64,000 nucleotides of DNA from Brevibacterium casei CIP 102111 (GTDB lineage Bacteria > Actinomycetota > Actinomycetes > Actinomycetales > Brevibacteriaceae): positions 62,001 to 126,000 of the forward strand of contig NZ_FXZC01000006.1 in assembly GCF_900169275.1 (NCBI RefSeq), given 5' to 3'. The position numbers and the translations under genes were made by a program. Shown here piece after piece: positions 32,557 to 39,586 of the stretch (within the stretch, counting starts at the first letter, position 1; every line of letters begins with the position of its first letter). The notes below the pieces were generated by a model. The model was not told the DNA's origin, did no database searches, and was given only the letters and a program-made list of their open reading frames with translations.

Positions 32557-33909
32557 ATGGCACGACTCTTCGGAACCGACGGGGTGCGCGGCCTCGCCAA
32601 TCGGGACATCACGGCGAAGCTGGCGCTCCAGCTCTCCGTCGCCGCCTCCCGTGTGCTCACCCGGACGTGGAGCGGCGAGAAGCGTCCGTTCGCCGTCGTC
32701 GGTCGCGACACCCGCGTCTCCGGTGAGTTCCTCTCCGCCTCGACGAGCGCGGGAATCGCCTCTGCCGGAGTCGACGTCCTCGACGCCGGAATGCTCCCGA
32801 CGCCCGGCATCGCCAGCGTCGTCCGGGACACCGGCGCCGCGTTCGGCGTCGTCATCTCCGCCTCCCACAACCCGATGCCCGACAACGGCATCAAGTTCTT
32901 CGCCGCCGGCGGCACGAAGCTCGACGACGCCGTCGAGGACGAGATCCTCGCGATCCTCGACGAGGACTGGGAGCGTCCCACCGGCGCCGAGGTGGGACGG
33001 ATCTCCCGCTACCCGGCCGCCGCCGACGAGTACACGGAGAAGCTCGTGCGTTCGATCGCCCCCGACGGGGTGCGCCCGCTCTCGGGTCTCAAGGTCGTCG
33101 TCGACTGCGCCCACGGTGCCGCCTCGATCGTCGGTCCCGCGGCTCTGCGCCAGGCCGGTGCCGAGGTCATCGTCTCCGCCGCCGAACCCGACGGACTCAA
33201 CATCAACGACGGCGTCGGCTCGACGCACCTCGAACCGCTCCAGCGCCTCGTCGTCGAGACCCAGTCCGACCTCGGCGTCGCCTTCGACGGAGACGCCGAC
33301 CGGTGCCTGGCCGTGGACTCGCTCGGACGCGTCGTCAACGGCGACCAGCTCATGGGCATCCTCGCGATCGGGCTCAAGGAGCTCGGCGAGCTCAAGGGGA
33401 ACACGCTCGTGACCACGGTGATGTCGAACCTCGGTCTGCGCCTGGCGATGGACCGCTACGACATCCGGACCGTGCAGACGGCCGTCGGCGACCGGTACGT
33501 GCTCGAGAAGATGCTCGCCGACGGCTACTCCCTCGGCGGAGAGCAGTCCGGGCATCTCCTCATGCTCGACCACGGCACGACCGGCGACGGCGTGCAGACG
33601 GCTCTGCACCTCATGAAGCGGATGGCCGATGCCAAACGCACGCTCGCGGACCTCGCAGCGGAGATCCCGCAGCTGCCGCAGTCGCTCGTCAACGTCAAGG
33701 GCGTCGACAAGCACCGGGTCGACATCCCGGAGGTCGCCGCGGAGGTCGCCGCCGTCGAATCCGAACTCGACGGCACCGGCCGCGTGCTCCTGCGCGCCTC
33801 GGGCACGGAACCGCTCATCCGCGTCATGGTCGAAGCCGAGACCGAGGAGATCTCCCGCCGCCAGGCCGAGCGCCTCGCCGCCGTCGTCAAGGAGCACCTC
33901 GCGCTCTGA
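32557..33909 (+). CDS. glmM: Phosphoglucosamine mutase
   Basis: 450 aa. Converts glucosamine-6-P to glucosamine-1-P for UDP-GlcNAc synthesis; acts after GlmS, encoded 9 kb downstream. Seen: N-terminal ARLFGTDGVRG, VVGRDTRVSG, the phosphoserine loop ISASHNPMPDNGIK with Ser103, the metal site FDGDADR, the sugar-binding GEQSGHL and the phosphate site RASGTEPLIRVM. The ATG at 32557 has AAAGGA 7 nt upstream; the in-frame GTG at 32539 would place it inside the coding region. TACGAT at 32522-32527 may be the -10 box. Confidence 0.97.
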   Translation: MARLFGTDGVRGLANRDITAKLALQLSVAASRVLTRTWSGEKRPFAVVGRDTRVSGEFLSASTSAGIASAGVDVLDAGMLPTPGIASVVRDTGAAFGVVISASHNPMPDNGIKFFAAGGTKLDDAVEDEILAILDEDWERPTGAEVGRISRYPAAADEYTEKLVRSIAPDGVRPLSGLKVVVDCAHGAASIVGPAALRQAGAEVIVSAAEPDGLNINDGVGSTHLEPLQRLVVETQSDLGVAFDGDADRCLAVDSLGRVVNGDQLMGILAIGLKELGELKGNTLVTTVMSNLGLRLAMDRYDIRTVQTAVGDRYVLEKMLADGYSLGGEQSGHLLMLDHGTTGDGVQTALHLMKRMADAKRTLADLAAEIPQLPQSLVNVKGVDKHRVDIPEVAAEVAAVESELDGTGRVLLRASGTEPLIRVMVEAETEEISRRQAERLAAVVKEHLAL

Positions 33910-33921
33910 CCCTCCCGAGCA

Positions 33922-33957
33922 CCGCCTCGGCGGGGGAGCGGAATCCCGCCTCGGCGG
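33922..33957 (+). repeat. Two copies of CCGCCTCGGCGG, 24 bp apart
   Basis: The 12-mer occurs at 33922-33933 and 33946-33957 in the spacer after glmM. These are the only two of the window's 18 copies outside coding sequence. Confidence 0.7.
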
Positions 33958-33973
33958 GGACGCACGGCACCAC

Positions 33974-34007
33974 GAAGGCCCGGGACGAGGAATCGTCCCG
34001 GGCCTTC
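33974..34007. terminator. Bidirectional terminator glmM / phnE
   Basis: Perfect 15-bp arms GAAGGCCCGGGACGA (33974-33988) and its complement (33993-34007), loop GGAA, between convergent transcription units. Confidence 0.75.
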
Positions 34008-34041
34008 GGCATCTCGTTGCCGGCCTCAGCGGTCGCTCAGC

Positions 34042-34899
34042 TCAGAGCGCGAGCTTCTTGCGCACTCCCGCCGAGAAGAGGTCGACGGCGATGATGAGCA
34101 CGAGCACGATGAGGATGTAGGTGAGCATCGAGTCGAACTGGAAGGACTTGATCGACTGGTTGATGAGCAGTCCGATGCCGCCGGCCCCGACGAGGCCGAG
34201 GACGAGCGAGGACCGCACATTGACGTCGAAGCGGTAGAGGAGCAGGCCGAAGAGCTGGGGGACGACCTGCGGGAACGTCGCGTTGGCGACGATCTGCGAG
34301 CGCTTCGCCCCGGCAGTCGCCAGCGCCTCGGAGGGACCCGGATCGATCTCCTCGATCGCCTCCGACCACAGCTTGCCCATGACTCCCGTGTTGTGGAAGA
34401 TGAGCGCGAGCACACCGGGGAAGGGCCCGAGGCCGACCGCGGTGACGAAGACGAGGGCGAAGACGATGTCGGGAACCGCGCGGAGGAAGGACATGATCGC
34501 GCGGGCGACCTGGTAGACGACCGGGTGCGGTGAGGTCGTGCGCGAACCGAGCACGGCGAGCAGCGCCGAGGTGGGGATCGACAGGGTCGTGCCGAGCAGG
34601 CCGATCCACAGCGTGATCCCGGTCGCCTGGATGCCCGGCCACACCGTGTCCGTCCAGTCGAGGTTCGGCGGGAACGCCTCGGAGAGGAAGTTCGCCATCC
34701 CCTGCCGTCCGTCGACGAGGGTGACGAGCGAGAAGTCCGTCTCCCGCAGGGCGACGACGTGGAGGACGACGATGACGACGATCGCCGTCGCCAGCTGCCA
34801 GCCGCCGAAGCGGCGGATCGGCGGCTGCAGGGCGGTCGGGGTCTGGCCCAGCGGTACGGTGCGCAGGGTGGTGCCGCGCGTGTCGGGAATCGTCTTCAC
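34042..34899 (-). CDS. phnE: Phosphonate ABC transporter permease
   Basis: 285 aa, about six TM helices. The MetI/PhnE-type region is clear: TLWIGLLGTTLSIPTSALLAVLGSR, FLRAVPDIVFALVFVTAVGLGPFPGVLALIFHNTGVMGKLWSEAIEEIDPGPSEALATAGAKRSQIV (the EAA coupling loop, with the ATPase contact) and LGLVGAGGIGLLINQSI. The G-x-x-G-K-L-[FW]-x-E-x-I-E motif is characteristic of PhnE permeases. It is the third gene of phnD-phnC-phnE and overlaps phnC by 4 bp. Confidence 0.92.
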   Translation of the reverse strand: MKTIPDTRGTTLRTVPLGQTPTALQPPIRRFGGWQLATAIVVIVVLHVVALRETDFSLVTLVDGRQGMANFLSEAFPPNLDWTDTVWPGIQATGITLWIGLLGTTLSIPTSALLAVLGSRTTSPHPVVYQVARAIMSFLRAVPDIVFALVFVTAVGLGPFPGVLALIFHNTGVMGKLWSEAIEEIDPGPSEALATAGAKRSQIVANATFPQVVPQLFGLLLYRFDVNVRSSLVLGLVGAGGIGLLINQSIKSFQFDSMLTYILIVLVLIIAVDLFSAGVRKKLAL

Positions 34900-35711
34900 T
34901 TGCTCTCCGAATTCGTCACGGGGGTGTAGAGGCCGGTGATCTCCTCGGCCGGCACCTCGTCGGCGCGCCCGCGCAGGACGATCCCGCCGGAGCGCAGACC
35001 GATGATCGTGTCGGCGAACTCACGGGCGAGGTCCGGCTGGTGAAGGACTGCTGCGACCGCGAGTCCCTCGTCGTGGGCGAGGTCGCGCAGCAGTCCCATG
35101 ACCGTGCGGGCCGCCTCGGGGTCGAGCGCGGCGACGGGTTCGTCGGCGAGGAGGACCTCCGCGCCCTGGCACAGGGCGCGGGCGATCGCCACGCGCTGCT
35201 GCTGACCGCCCGAGAGCGTGCCGGCCCGCAGCGGGGCCTTGTCGGCGAGTCCCACCCGGTCGAGGGCGACCATCGCCTCCCGGCGGATCTCCGCCGGGTA
35301 GAACCACGGGTGGAGCGAGGCGGCGACGGGCATCCGGGCGAGGGCGCCCGCGCAGACGTTGTCGAGCACGGAGCGGCGGGCGACGAGGTGGATCTTCTGG
35401 AACACCATCGCCGGGCGTCCGTGCTCGCCGCCGATCTCGATCTCACCACCCTGGTGCGGGGTGAGGCCGGCGACGGCGCGCAGGGTCGTCGACTTGCCGG
35501 ATCCGTTGGCTCCGAGGAACGCGAGCAGCTCACCGGGGGCGACGTCGAAGCTGACGTCGTCGAGCACGGTGGTCGGACCGTAGGCGACGGCGAGGCCGGA
35601 GACCCGCAGGAGCGGGGAGGCACCGGCACCGCCGGTGCCTCCGGTCGCCGCCGACCCCGGCGTCGCCGGGGACCCGGCGGCCGCCTCGGCGGGAGTGGTC
35701 CGCAGCGTCAT
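34896..35711 (-). CDS. phnC: Phosphonate ABC transporter ATPase
   Basis: 271 aa. An Ala/Gly/Thr-rich N-terminal segment of about 35 residues precedes the ABC domain: Walker A GANGSGKST, Q-loop MVFQKIHLVARRSVLDNV, signature LSGGQQQRVAIARAL, Walker B VLLADEPVAALDP and switch region VLHQPDLA. The Q-loop with L-V-x-R-x-S-V-L-x-N-V and the helical-domain HPWFYPAEIRREAMVALDRVGL match PhnC rather than amino-acid ATPases. It overlaps phnD by 1 bp and phnE by 4 bp. Confidence 0.92.
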   Translation of the reverse strand: MTLRTTPAEAAAGSPATPGSAATGGTGGAGASPLLRVSGLAVAYGPTTVLDDVSFDVAPGELLAFLGANGSGKSTTLRAVAGLTPHQGGEIEIGGEHGRPAMVFQKIHLVARRSVLDNVCAGALARMPVAASLHPWFYPAEIRREAMVALDRVGLADKAPLRAGTLSGGQQQRVAIARALCQGAEVLLADEPVAALDPEAARTVMGLLRDLAHDEGLAVAAVLHQPDLAREFADTIIGLRSGGIVLRGRADEVPAEEITGLYTPVTNSESK

Positions 35712-36616
35712 CAGACGTCCTCTTCGGTCAGGTTCATCGTCTTCGCGAGGTCGAAGAGCGGCTGGTACGTCGACTTGTCGACTTCGATGAGCTGACCGGC
35801 CGGTTCGACGCCGAGGTAGCCGGCGACCTCTTCGATGTCCTTGGCCGGGAGGTTGAGGAGGGCGTCCTTGACGGCCTTCTTGAACTCGGGGTCAGCGGAC
35901 TCGGCGACGGTGATCGGGTCGTTCGGGATGGGGTCGGACTCCCAGATCTGGCGGAAGTCCTCCTTCTTGAAGGTGCCCTCCTTGATCGCGGTGCCCATCG
36001 TCTGGGAGTTGATCTGGGCGGCGTCGACGGTCTTGTTCGTCAGGGCGAGCAGGGCCTCGGGGTGGCCGCCGGCGTAGTTGAGGTTGAGCTCGGATTCGGC
36101 GATGCCGGCCTGGGCGAGGGCGTAGCGGGGCAGAGCGTCACCCGAGGTCGAACCGACGCTGCCGAGGGCGAGGTCCTTGCCGCGGAGGTCCTCGAGGGTT
36201 GTGATGTCGGACTCCTTGGGGACCCAGATGCCACCGGTGTACGAGCTCAGCTCGCCCTCGGCGGTGCCGAAGGAGGCGAGCGGTTCGGCACCGGCGCGCT
36301 CGGAGGCGAAGACGTAGCCGAGGGGGCCGAACTGGCCGATGTCGAGCTTGCCGTTCTGCATCGCGAGCACCTCGGCGGAGTAGTCCTCGAGGACCTGGAC
36401 CTCGACGGGGCAGTCGAGGGTCTTCGACAGCGACTCGGCGACCGTCTTGTACGCGGGTTCGAGCTTCTTCGGGTCCTCGAACGGTTCGATGCCGAAGGTG
36501 ATCTGCCCGTTCGGACAGGTCGCCGACTCGGCGCTGGCTGCCGGCGAGCAGCCGGCGAGGACGACGGGGGCGAGGAGGACGGCGGCGGAGGCGAGGGCGA
36601 TGTGGACGCGCTTCAT
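35711..36616 (-). CDS. phnD: Phosphonate-binding lipoprotein
   Basis: 301 aa solute-binding protein. Signal peptide with lipobox VVLAGCS (Cys at about residue 23), then a PhnD-type domain: ITFGIEPFEDPKKLEPAYKTVAESLSKTLDCPVEV, NGKLDIGQFGPLGYVFASERAG, VPKESDITTLEDLRGKDLALGSVGSTSGDALPRYAL. The S-T-S-G stretch at the phosphonate pocket and the P-x-x-Y-x-x-A/S pattern are typical of the family. AGAAGG precedes the ATG at 36616. It lies 89 bp downstream of the oxidase gene; a perfect palindrome lies in that gap. Confidence 0.93.
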   Translation of the reverse strand: MKRVHIALASAAVLLAPVVLAGCSPAASAESATCPNGQITFGIEPFEDPKKLEPAYKTVAESLSKTLDCPVEVQVLEDYSAEVLAMQNGKLDIGQFGPLGYVFASERAGAEPLASFGTAEGELSSYTGGIWVPKESDITTLEDLRGKDLALGSVGSTSGDALPRYALAQAGIAESELNLNYAGGHPEALLALTNKTVDAAQINSQTMGTAIKEGTFKKEDFRQIWESDPIPNDPITVAESADPEFKKAVKDALLNLPAKDIEEVAGYLGVEPAGQLIEVDKSTYQPLFDLAKTMNLTEEDV

Positions 36617-36682
36617 GATGATCCTTCTGTGATGGAGTGATGGTGATCGTGCGATAGGACGGGGTGGAACGGTTCTGGTGGG

Positions 36683-36702
36683 GTCCGGGCGATCGCCCGG
36701 AC
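36683..36702. repeat. Perfect 20-bp palindrome between oxidase gene and phnD
   Basis: GTCCGGGCGA followed by its exact complement, centred on GCGATCGC. It starts 3 bp beyond the oxidase stop codon. In RNA it could form a stem that attenuates transcription or protects the oxidase mRNA. Confidence 0.6.
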
Positions 36703-36705
36703 GGC

Positions 36706-37854
36706 TCAGGCGGCGGGACGGAGTGAGGGTCGCAGGGCGGTGAGCGTGCGCTCGGCGAGGCCGAAGGCGATCGTCATCCCGATCCCGGTGGCCACGGTGG
36801 CCACGGTCGTGCGCTCGTCGACGGTCTCGACGAGGAGCGGTCGGGTCGGGCTCGAGGCGTAGACGCCCTGCCACCGCTGGCGGATGGCGAACCCGGTGGG
36901 CTGGTCGAGGACGCAGGCCGCCTCGGCGAGGAGGACGTCGGTCGTCGACTCCGGGATGAACGGGTCGACGCTGCGACCGTACTCGTGGGAGTCGCCGATG
37001 ATGATCGTCCCGTCGGGGCGGGGACCGAACATGACGTTGGCGCCGACGGCGATGAGCTCGGGGGCGCTGCGGGCGACCTCGTCGCGGACCGCCTCGGCGG
37101 CGGGCATCGAGGTGAACGCGTCGTAGCGCAGCAGCGAGGTGCGCGTGAGGATCGCAGCATCCGTGCGGATGTGCTCCGGGGTCGCGGCCAGGGTCATCGA
37201 CAGCGCGCACTCGACGAGTTCGGCCTCGGCGGCGAGCTCGGGGAAGAGCGCGGGAAGCTGGTGGCCGGTGCACACGATGACGTGGTCGGCGGTGAACGTG
37301 CCCACCGAGGTCTCGACCCGTCCGTCGGCGACTCGGCCCACCCGGACCCCGGTGCGCAGGTCGATCGCCGAGGCGGAGCTCAGTGACTGCGCAAGCCGGG
37401 GGGCCGCGGTGCGGGGGTCGACACGGAGGTCGGCGGTCAGGTGCGCCCCGCCCACAGCGCCGCGCAGGCGGGCGTGGGGGTCGCCGGTGACCGCGGCCCC
37501 GAGGCGTTCGGGCGTGAGGAGGTCGATCGCGGCCGCACCCTTCTCAGCACGGGCCTGTTCGAGGATCGCCATCTGCGCCTGCGAGGTGGCGACGACGAAG
37601 GCGCCGGTCGGTGCGGCCCAGAAGTCGGCCTCCTTCGCCGCTTCCATCCACTGGTGGCGGCCGGCGGCGGCGAGTTCGGCGAACTCACCGGTCTGCCCGG
37701 TGATGCAGGCGTGGCCGAAGTTGCGCACGGACGCACCGCGCGGCACCGTGTCGGCCTCGAGGATCGTCACGCTCAGGCCCCGGCGAGCGGCGGCCCGGGC
37801 ATGGGCGAGGCCGATGATGCCGGCCCCGACGACGATGATGTCAGAATGGTTCAT
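36706..37854 (-). CDS. TIGR03364-type FAD oxidoreductase of phosphonate loci
   Basis: 382 aa amine-oxidase-like flavoprotein (DadA/glycine oxidase fold). N-terminus HSDIIVVGAGIIGLAHARAAARRGLSVTILEAD is the FAD-binding fold; ASVRNFGHACITGQTGE, a substrate domain with IIIGDSHEYGRS, and GFAIRQRWQGVYASS follow, with a final VATVATGIGMTIAFGLAE. This pattern matches the FAD oxidoreductase clade (TIGR03364) known to sit beside phosphonate transporters and PhnX-like hydrolases. Probable reaction: oxidative deamination of 2-aminoethylphosphonate or an N-alkyl derivative to phosphonoacetaldehyde (inference). The ATG at 37854 is preferred; the frame opens at 37932 but the extra residues are not family-like. 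Confidence 0.85.
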   Translation of the reverse strand: MNHSDIIVVGAGIIGLAHARAAARRGLSVTILEADTVPRGASVRNFGHACITGQTGEFAELAAAGRHQWMEAAKEADFWAAPTGAFVVATSQAQMAILEQARAEKGAAAIDLLTPERLGAAVTGDPHARLRGAVGGAHLTADLRVDPRTAAPRLAQSLSSASAIDLRTGVRVGRVADGRVETSVGTFTADHVIVCTGHQLPALFPELAAEAELVECALSMTLAATPEHIRTDAAILTRTSLLRYDAFTSMPAAEAVRDEVARSAPELIAVGANVMFGPRPDGTIIIGDSHEYGRSVDPFIPESTTDVLLAEAACVLDQPTGFAIRQRWQGVYASSPTRPLLVETVDERTTVATVATGIGMTIAFGLAERTLTALRPSLRPAA

Positions 37855-37904
37855 GCCTCGAGACTGCCGTGTCCGGGACGCCTGAGACAAGCGGATTCGG
37901 GGCA

Positions 37905-37916
37905 TGTATATATAAG
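37905..37916. promoter_or_regulatory. AT-rich near-palindrome, likely GntR operator
   Basis: TGTATATATAAG, with an 8-bp TATATATA centre (37907-37914), stands out in very GC-rich DNA. It lies between the oxidase gene and the divergent GntR gene, where it also overlaps a possible reverse-strand -10 box. HutC/PhnF-type regulators bind near-palindromic GT-N-TA-type sites. Confidence 0.45.
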
Positions 37917-38001
37917 TTGGCGATCCGTTCATCTGCGAGCGTTCGCGCGGGGTGTCTGTTCATCCCGCGTTCAATCACGGAGGCCCGAAAGCCGGGGCCG
38001 G

Positions 38002-38012
38002 TAGGTTATCGT
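38002..38012 (+). promoter_or_regulatory. -10 region of the GntR gene
   Basis: TATCGT (38007-38012) ends 7 nt before the ATG at 38020, matching the leaderless pattern; TAGGTT (38002-38007) overlaps it as an alternative. Confidence 0.45.
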
Positions 38013-38019
38013 CGAACCT

Positions 38020-38796
38020 ATGATGACAAGTTCACGTTCACCTATGGAGCCGCGGGCGGCCCTGCACAGGGTCATCGGTGACGAGCTGCGGGCGCGGATC
38101 ACCGACGGCAGGCTTCCCATCGGGGCGCCGCTGCCGAGCGAGGCCGAACTCTGCCGTGAGTTCTCCGTCTCCCGCGGTCCGGTGCGCCAGGCGCTCGCGG
38201 CACTGCGGGCCGAGGGCATCATCGCCGGCAGTCAGGGAGCGGTCGCCCACGTCGTCGGCTCCGTGCCGACGCAGTCGATGACGAGCTTCCTCTCCTTCTC
38301 CGAGTGGGCGCAGTCGACGCATCGGCGTCCGGGACAGCGCACCGTCGAACTCGCCCGCCGCGCCGCGAACGAAGAGGTGGCCGCGGCACTGTCCGTGCCG
38401 GTCGGGGAGACCGTCGTCGAGATCATCCGCCTGCGCCTCCTCGACGACGTGCCGGTGATGGTCGAGCGCACGGCCTTCACCCTCGAGGCCGGACGTCACC
38501 TCTTCGACTTCGACACCGACAGCGGATCGATCTTCGCCCACCTCAAGGGCAACGGCGTCGAACTCGTCGCCGCCCGCCACACCTTCGACGCCGTGACCGC
38601 AGCGGGCCTCGACGCCGAACTGCTCGAGGTGCCCGACTGCACGCCGCTGCTGCGCGAACTCCGGATCACCTCGACCGGTGCCGGCGTCCCCGTCGAGTAC
38701 TCCGATGACCGGTACCTGCCCGGCAAGGTGACGTTCACGATCAACAACACCGCCGCCTCGGGCGGCAACGTCATCCGACTCATCCCCGAGGACTGA
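38020..38796 (+). CDS. GntR/HutC-family regulator (PhnF-like)
   Basis: 258 aa. Winged-helix DNA-binding domain at about residues 10-78 (LHRVIGDELRARITDGRLPIGAPLPSEAELCREFSVSRGPVRQALAALRAEGIIAG), followed by a UTRA effector domain with EIIRLRLLDDVPVMVERTAF and PVEYSDDRYLPGKVTFTI. This is the HutC subfamily to which the phosphonate repressor PhnF belongs. Divergent to the oxidase-phnDCE operon and 87 bp upstream of the hydrolase gene, it most likely controls the whole locus. Leaderless start likely; an ATG three bases on is the alternative. Confidence 0.88.
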   Translation: MMTSSRSPMEPRAALHRVIGDELRARITDGRLPIGAPLPSEAELCREFSVSRGPVRQALAALRAEGIIAGSQGAVAHVVGSVPTQSMTSFLSFSEWAQSTHRRPGQRTVELARRAANEEVAAALSVPVGETVVEIIRLRLLDDVPVMVERTAFTLEAGRHLFDFDTDSGSIFAHLKGNGVELVAARHTFDAVTAAGLDAELLEVPDCTPLLRELRITSTGAGVPVEYSDDRYLPGKVTFTINNTAASGGNVIRLIPED

Positions 38797-38883
38797 CCTC
38801 GGTCCCAGCCGACCCATGACACGCGCGCCACGCCGGGCGGCGACACTGCCGCCCGCATCCACCTCTGCGAAGGAGAACCCCCA

Positions 38884-39576
38884 ATGACCACGACCATCGA
38901 CCTCGCCGTCTTCGACATGGCAGGCACCACGCTCGACGAGCACGGAGACGTCTACCGGGCGCTGCGCCAAAGCGTCGAGGAGACCGGCACCGAGGTGACC
39001 GAGGAGAACCTCCAGACCTGGATGGGCACCGACAAGGTCGAGGCGATCCGCAACCTCCTCCGCCTCGGCGGGCATGCCGCGGACGAGGGCACGGTCGCTC
39101 AGTGCTTCGACCGCTTCCGCGCGCTGCTGCGCGAGTTCTACGCCGCCACCCCGCCCGAACCGCTGCCCGGCGTCACCGAGGCGCTCGCCGAACTCCGCCG
39201 GAACGGGGTCAAGGTGGCGCTGACGACCGGGTTCTCGACCGACGTCGCCGGCCCCCTCCTCGAGGGCCTCGGGTGGGCGACGGGGGAGGACGGGAACCTC
39301 GACGCCGTCGTCTGCTCCGACGAGGTGGCCGCCGGCCGCCCCTACCCGTACATGATCCAGCGGGCGATGGAGCGGACCGGGACGAAGGACGTCCGCACCG
39401 TGCTCGTCGCCGGTGACACCGCCGTCGACGTCGAAGCCGGCGCCGCCTCGGGGGCCGGAATCGTCCTCGGCGTCGAGACCGGAGCGCTCACCGCCGCGGA
39501 CTTCTCCGCCTTCGACGGCGCGCAGTCGCTGCCCTCGGTGGCCGAGATCCCGGCCTTCCTCGGCCTCCGCGCCTGA
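38884..39576 (+). CDS. Phosphonatase-like HAD hydrolase (PhnX-related)
   Basis: 230 aa HAD-superfamily enzyme with a C1 cap. The nucleophile Asp11 lies in VFDMAGTTLDE; the residue at Asp+2 is Ala13, as in phosphonatases, instead of the usual acid Asp. In the cap, MGTDKVEAIRNLL carries Lys51, which aligns with the Schiff-base lysine of phosphonoacetaldehyde hydrolase (MGxxK). Motif II is TTGFS and motif III/IV include GRPYPYM and VAGDTAVDVEAG. It probably splits phosphonoacetaldehyde to acetaldehyde and phosphate. This fits the phosphonatase-like clade TIGR03351. AAGGAGAACCCCC precedes the ATG. Confidence 0.87.
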   Translation: MTTTIDLAVFDMAGTTLDEHGDVYRALRQSVEETGTEVTEENLQTWMGTDKVEAIRNLLRLGGHAADEGTVAQCFDRFRALLREFYAATPPEPLPGVTEALAELRRNGVKVALTTGFSTDVAGPLLEGLGWATGEDGNLDAVVCSDEVAAGRPYPYMIQRAMERTGTKDVRTVLVAGDTAVDVEAGAASGAGIVLGVETGALTAADFSAFDGAQSLPSVAEIPAFLGLRA

Positions 39577-39586
39577 GCTCCGCTCC

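Noticed and set aside
37855..37932. 26-residue N-terminal extension of the FAD oxidase
   Set aside because: It would run through the AT-rich operator candidate and adds no family-like sequence; MNHSDIIVVGAG is a normal FAD-fold start.
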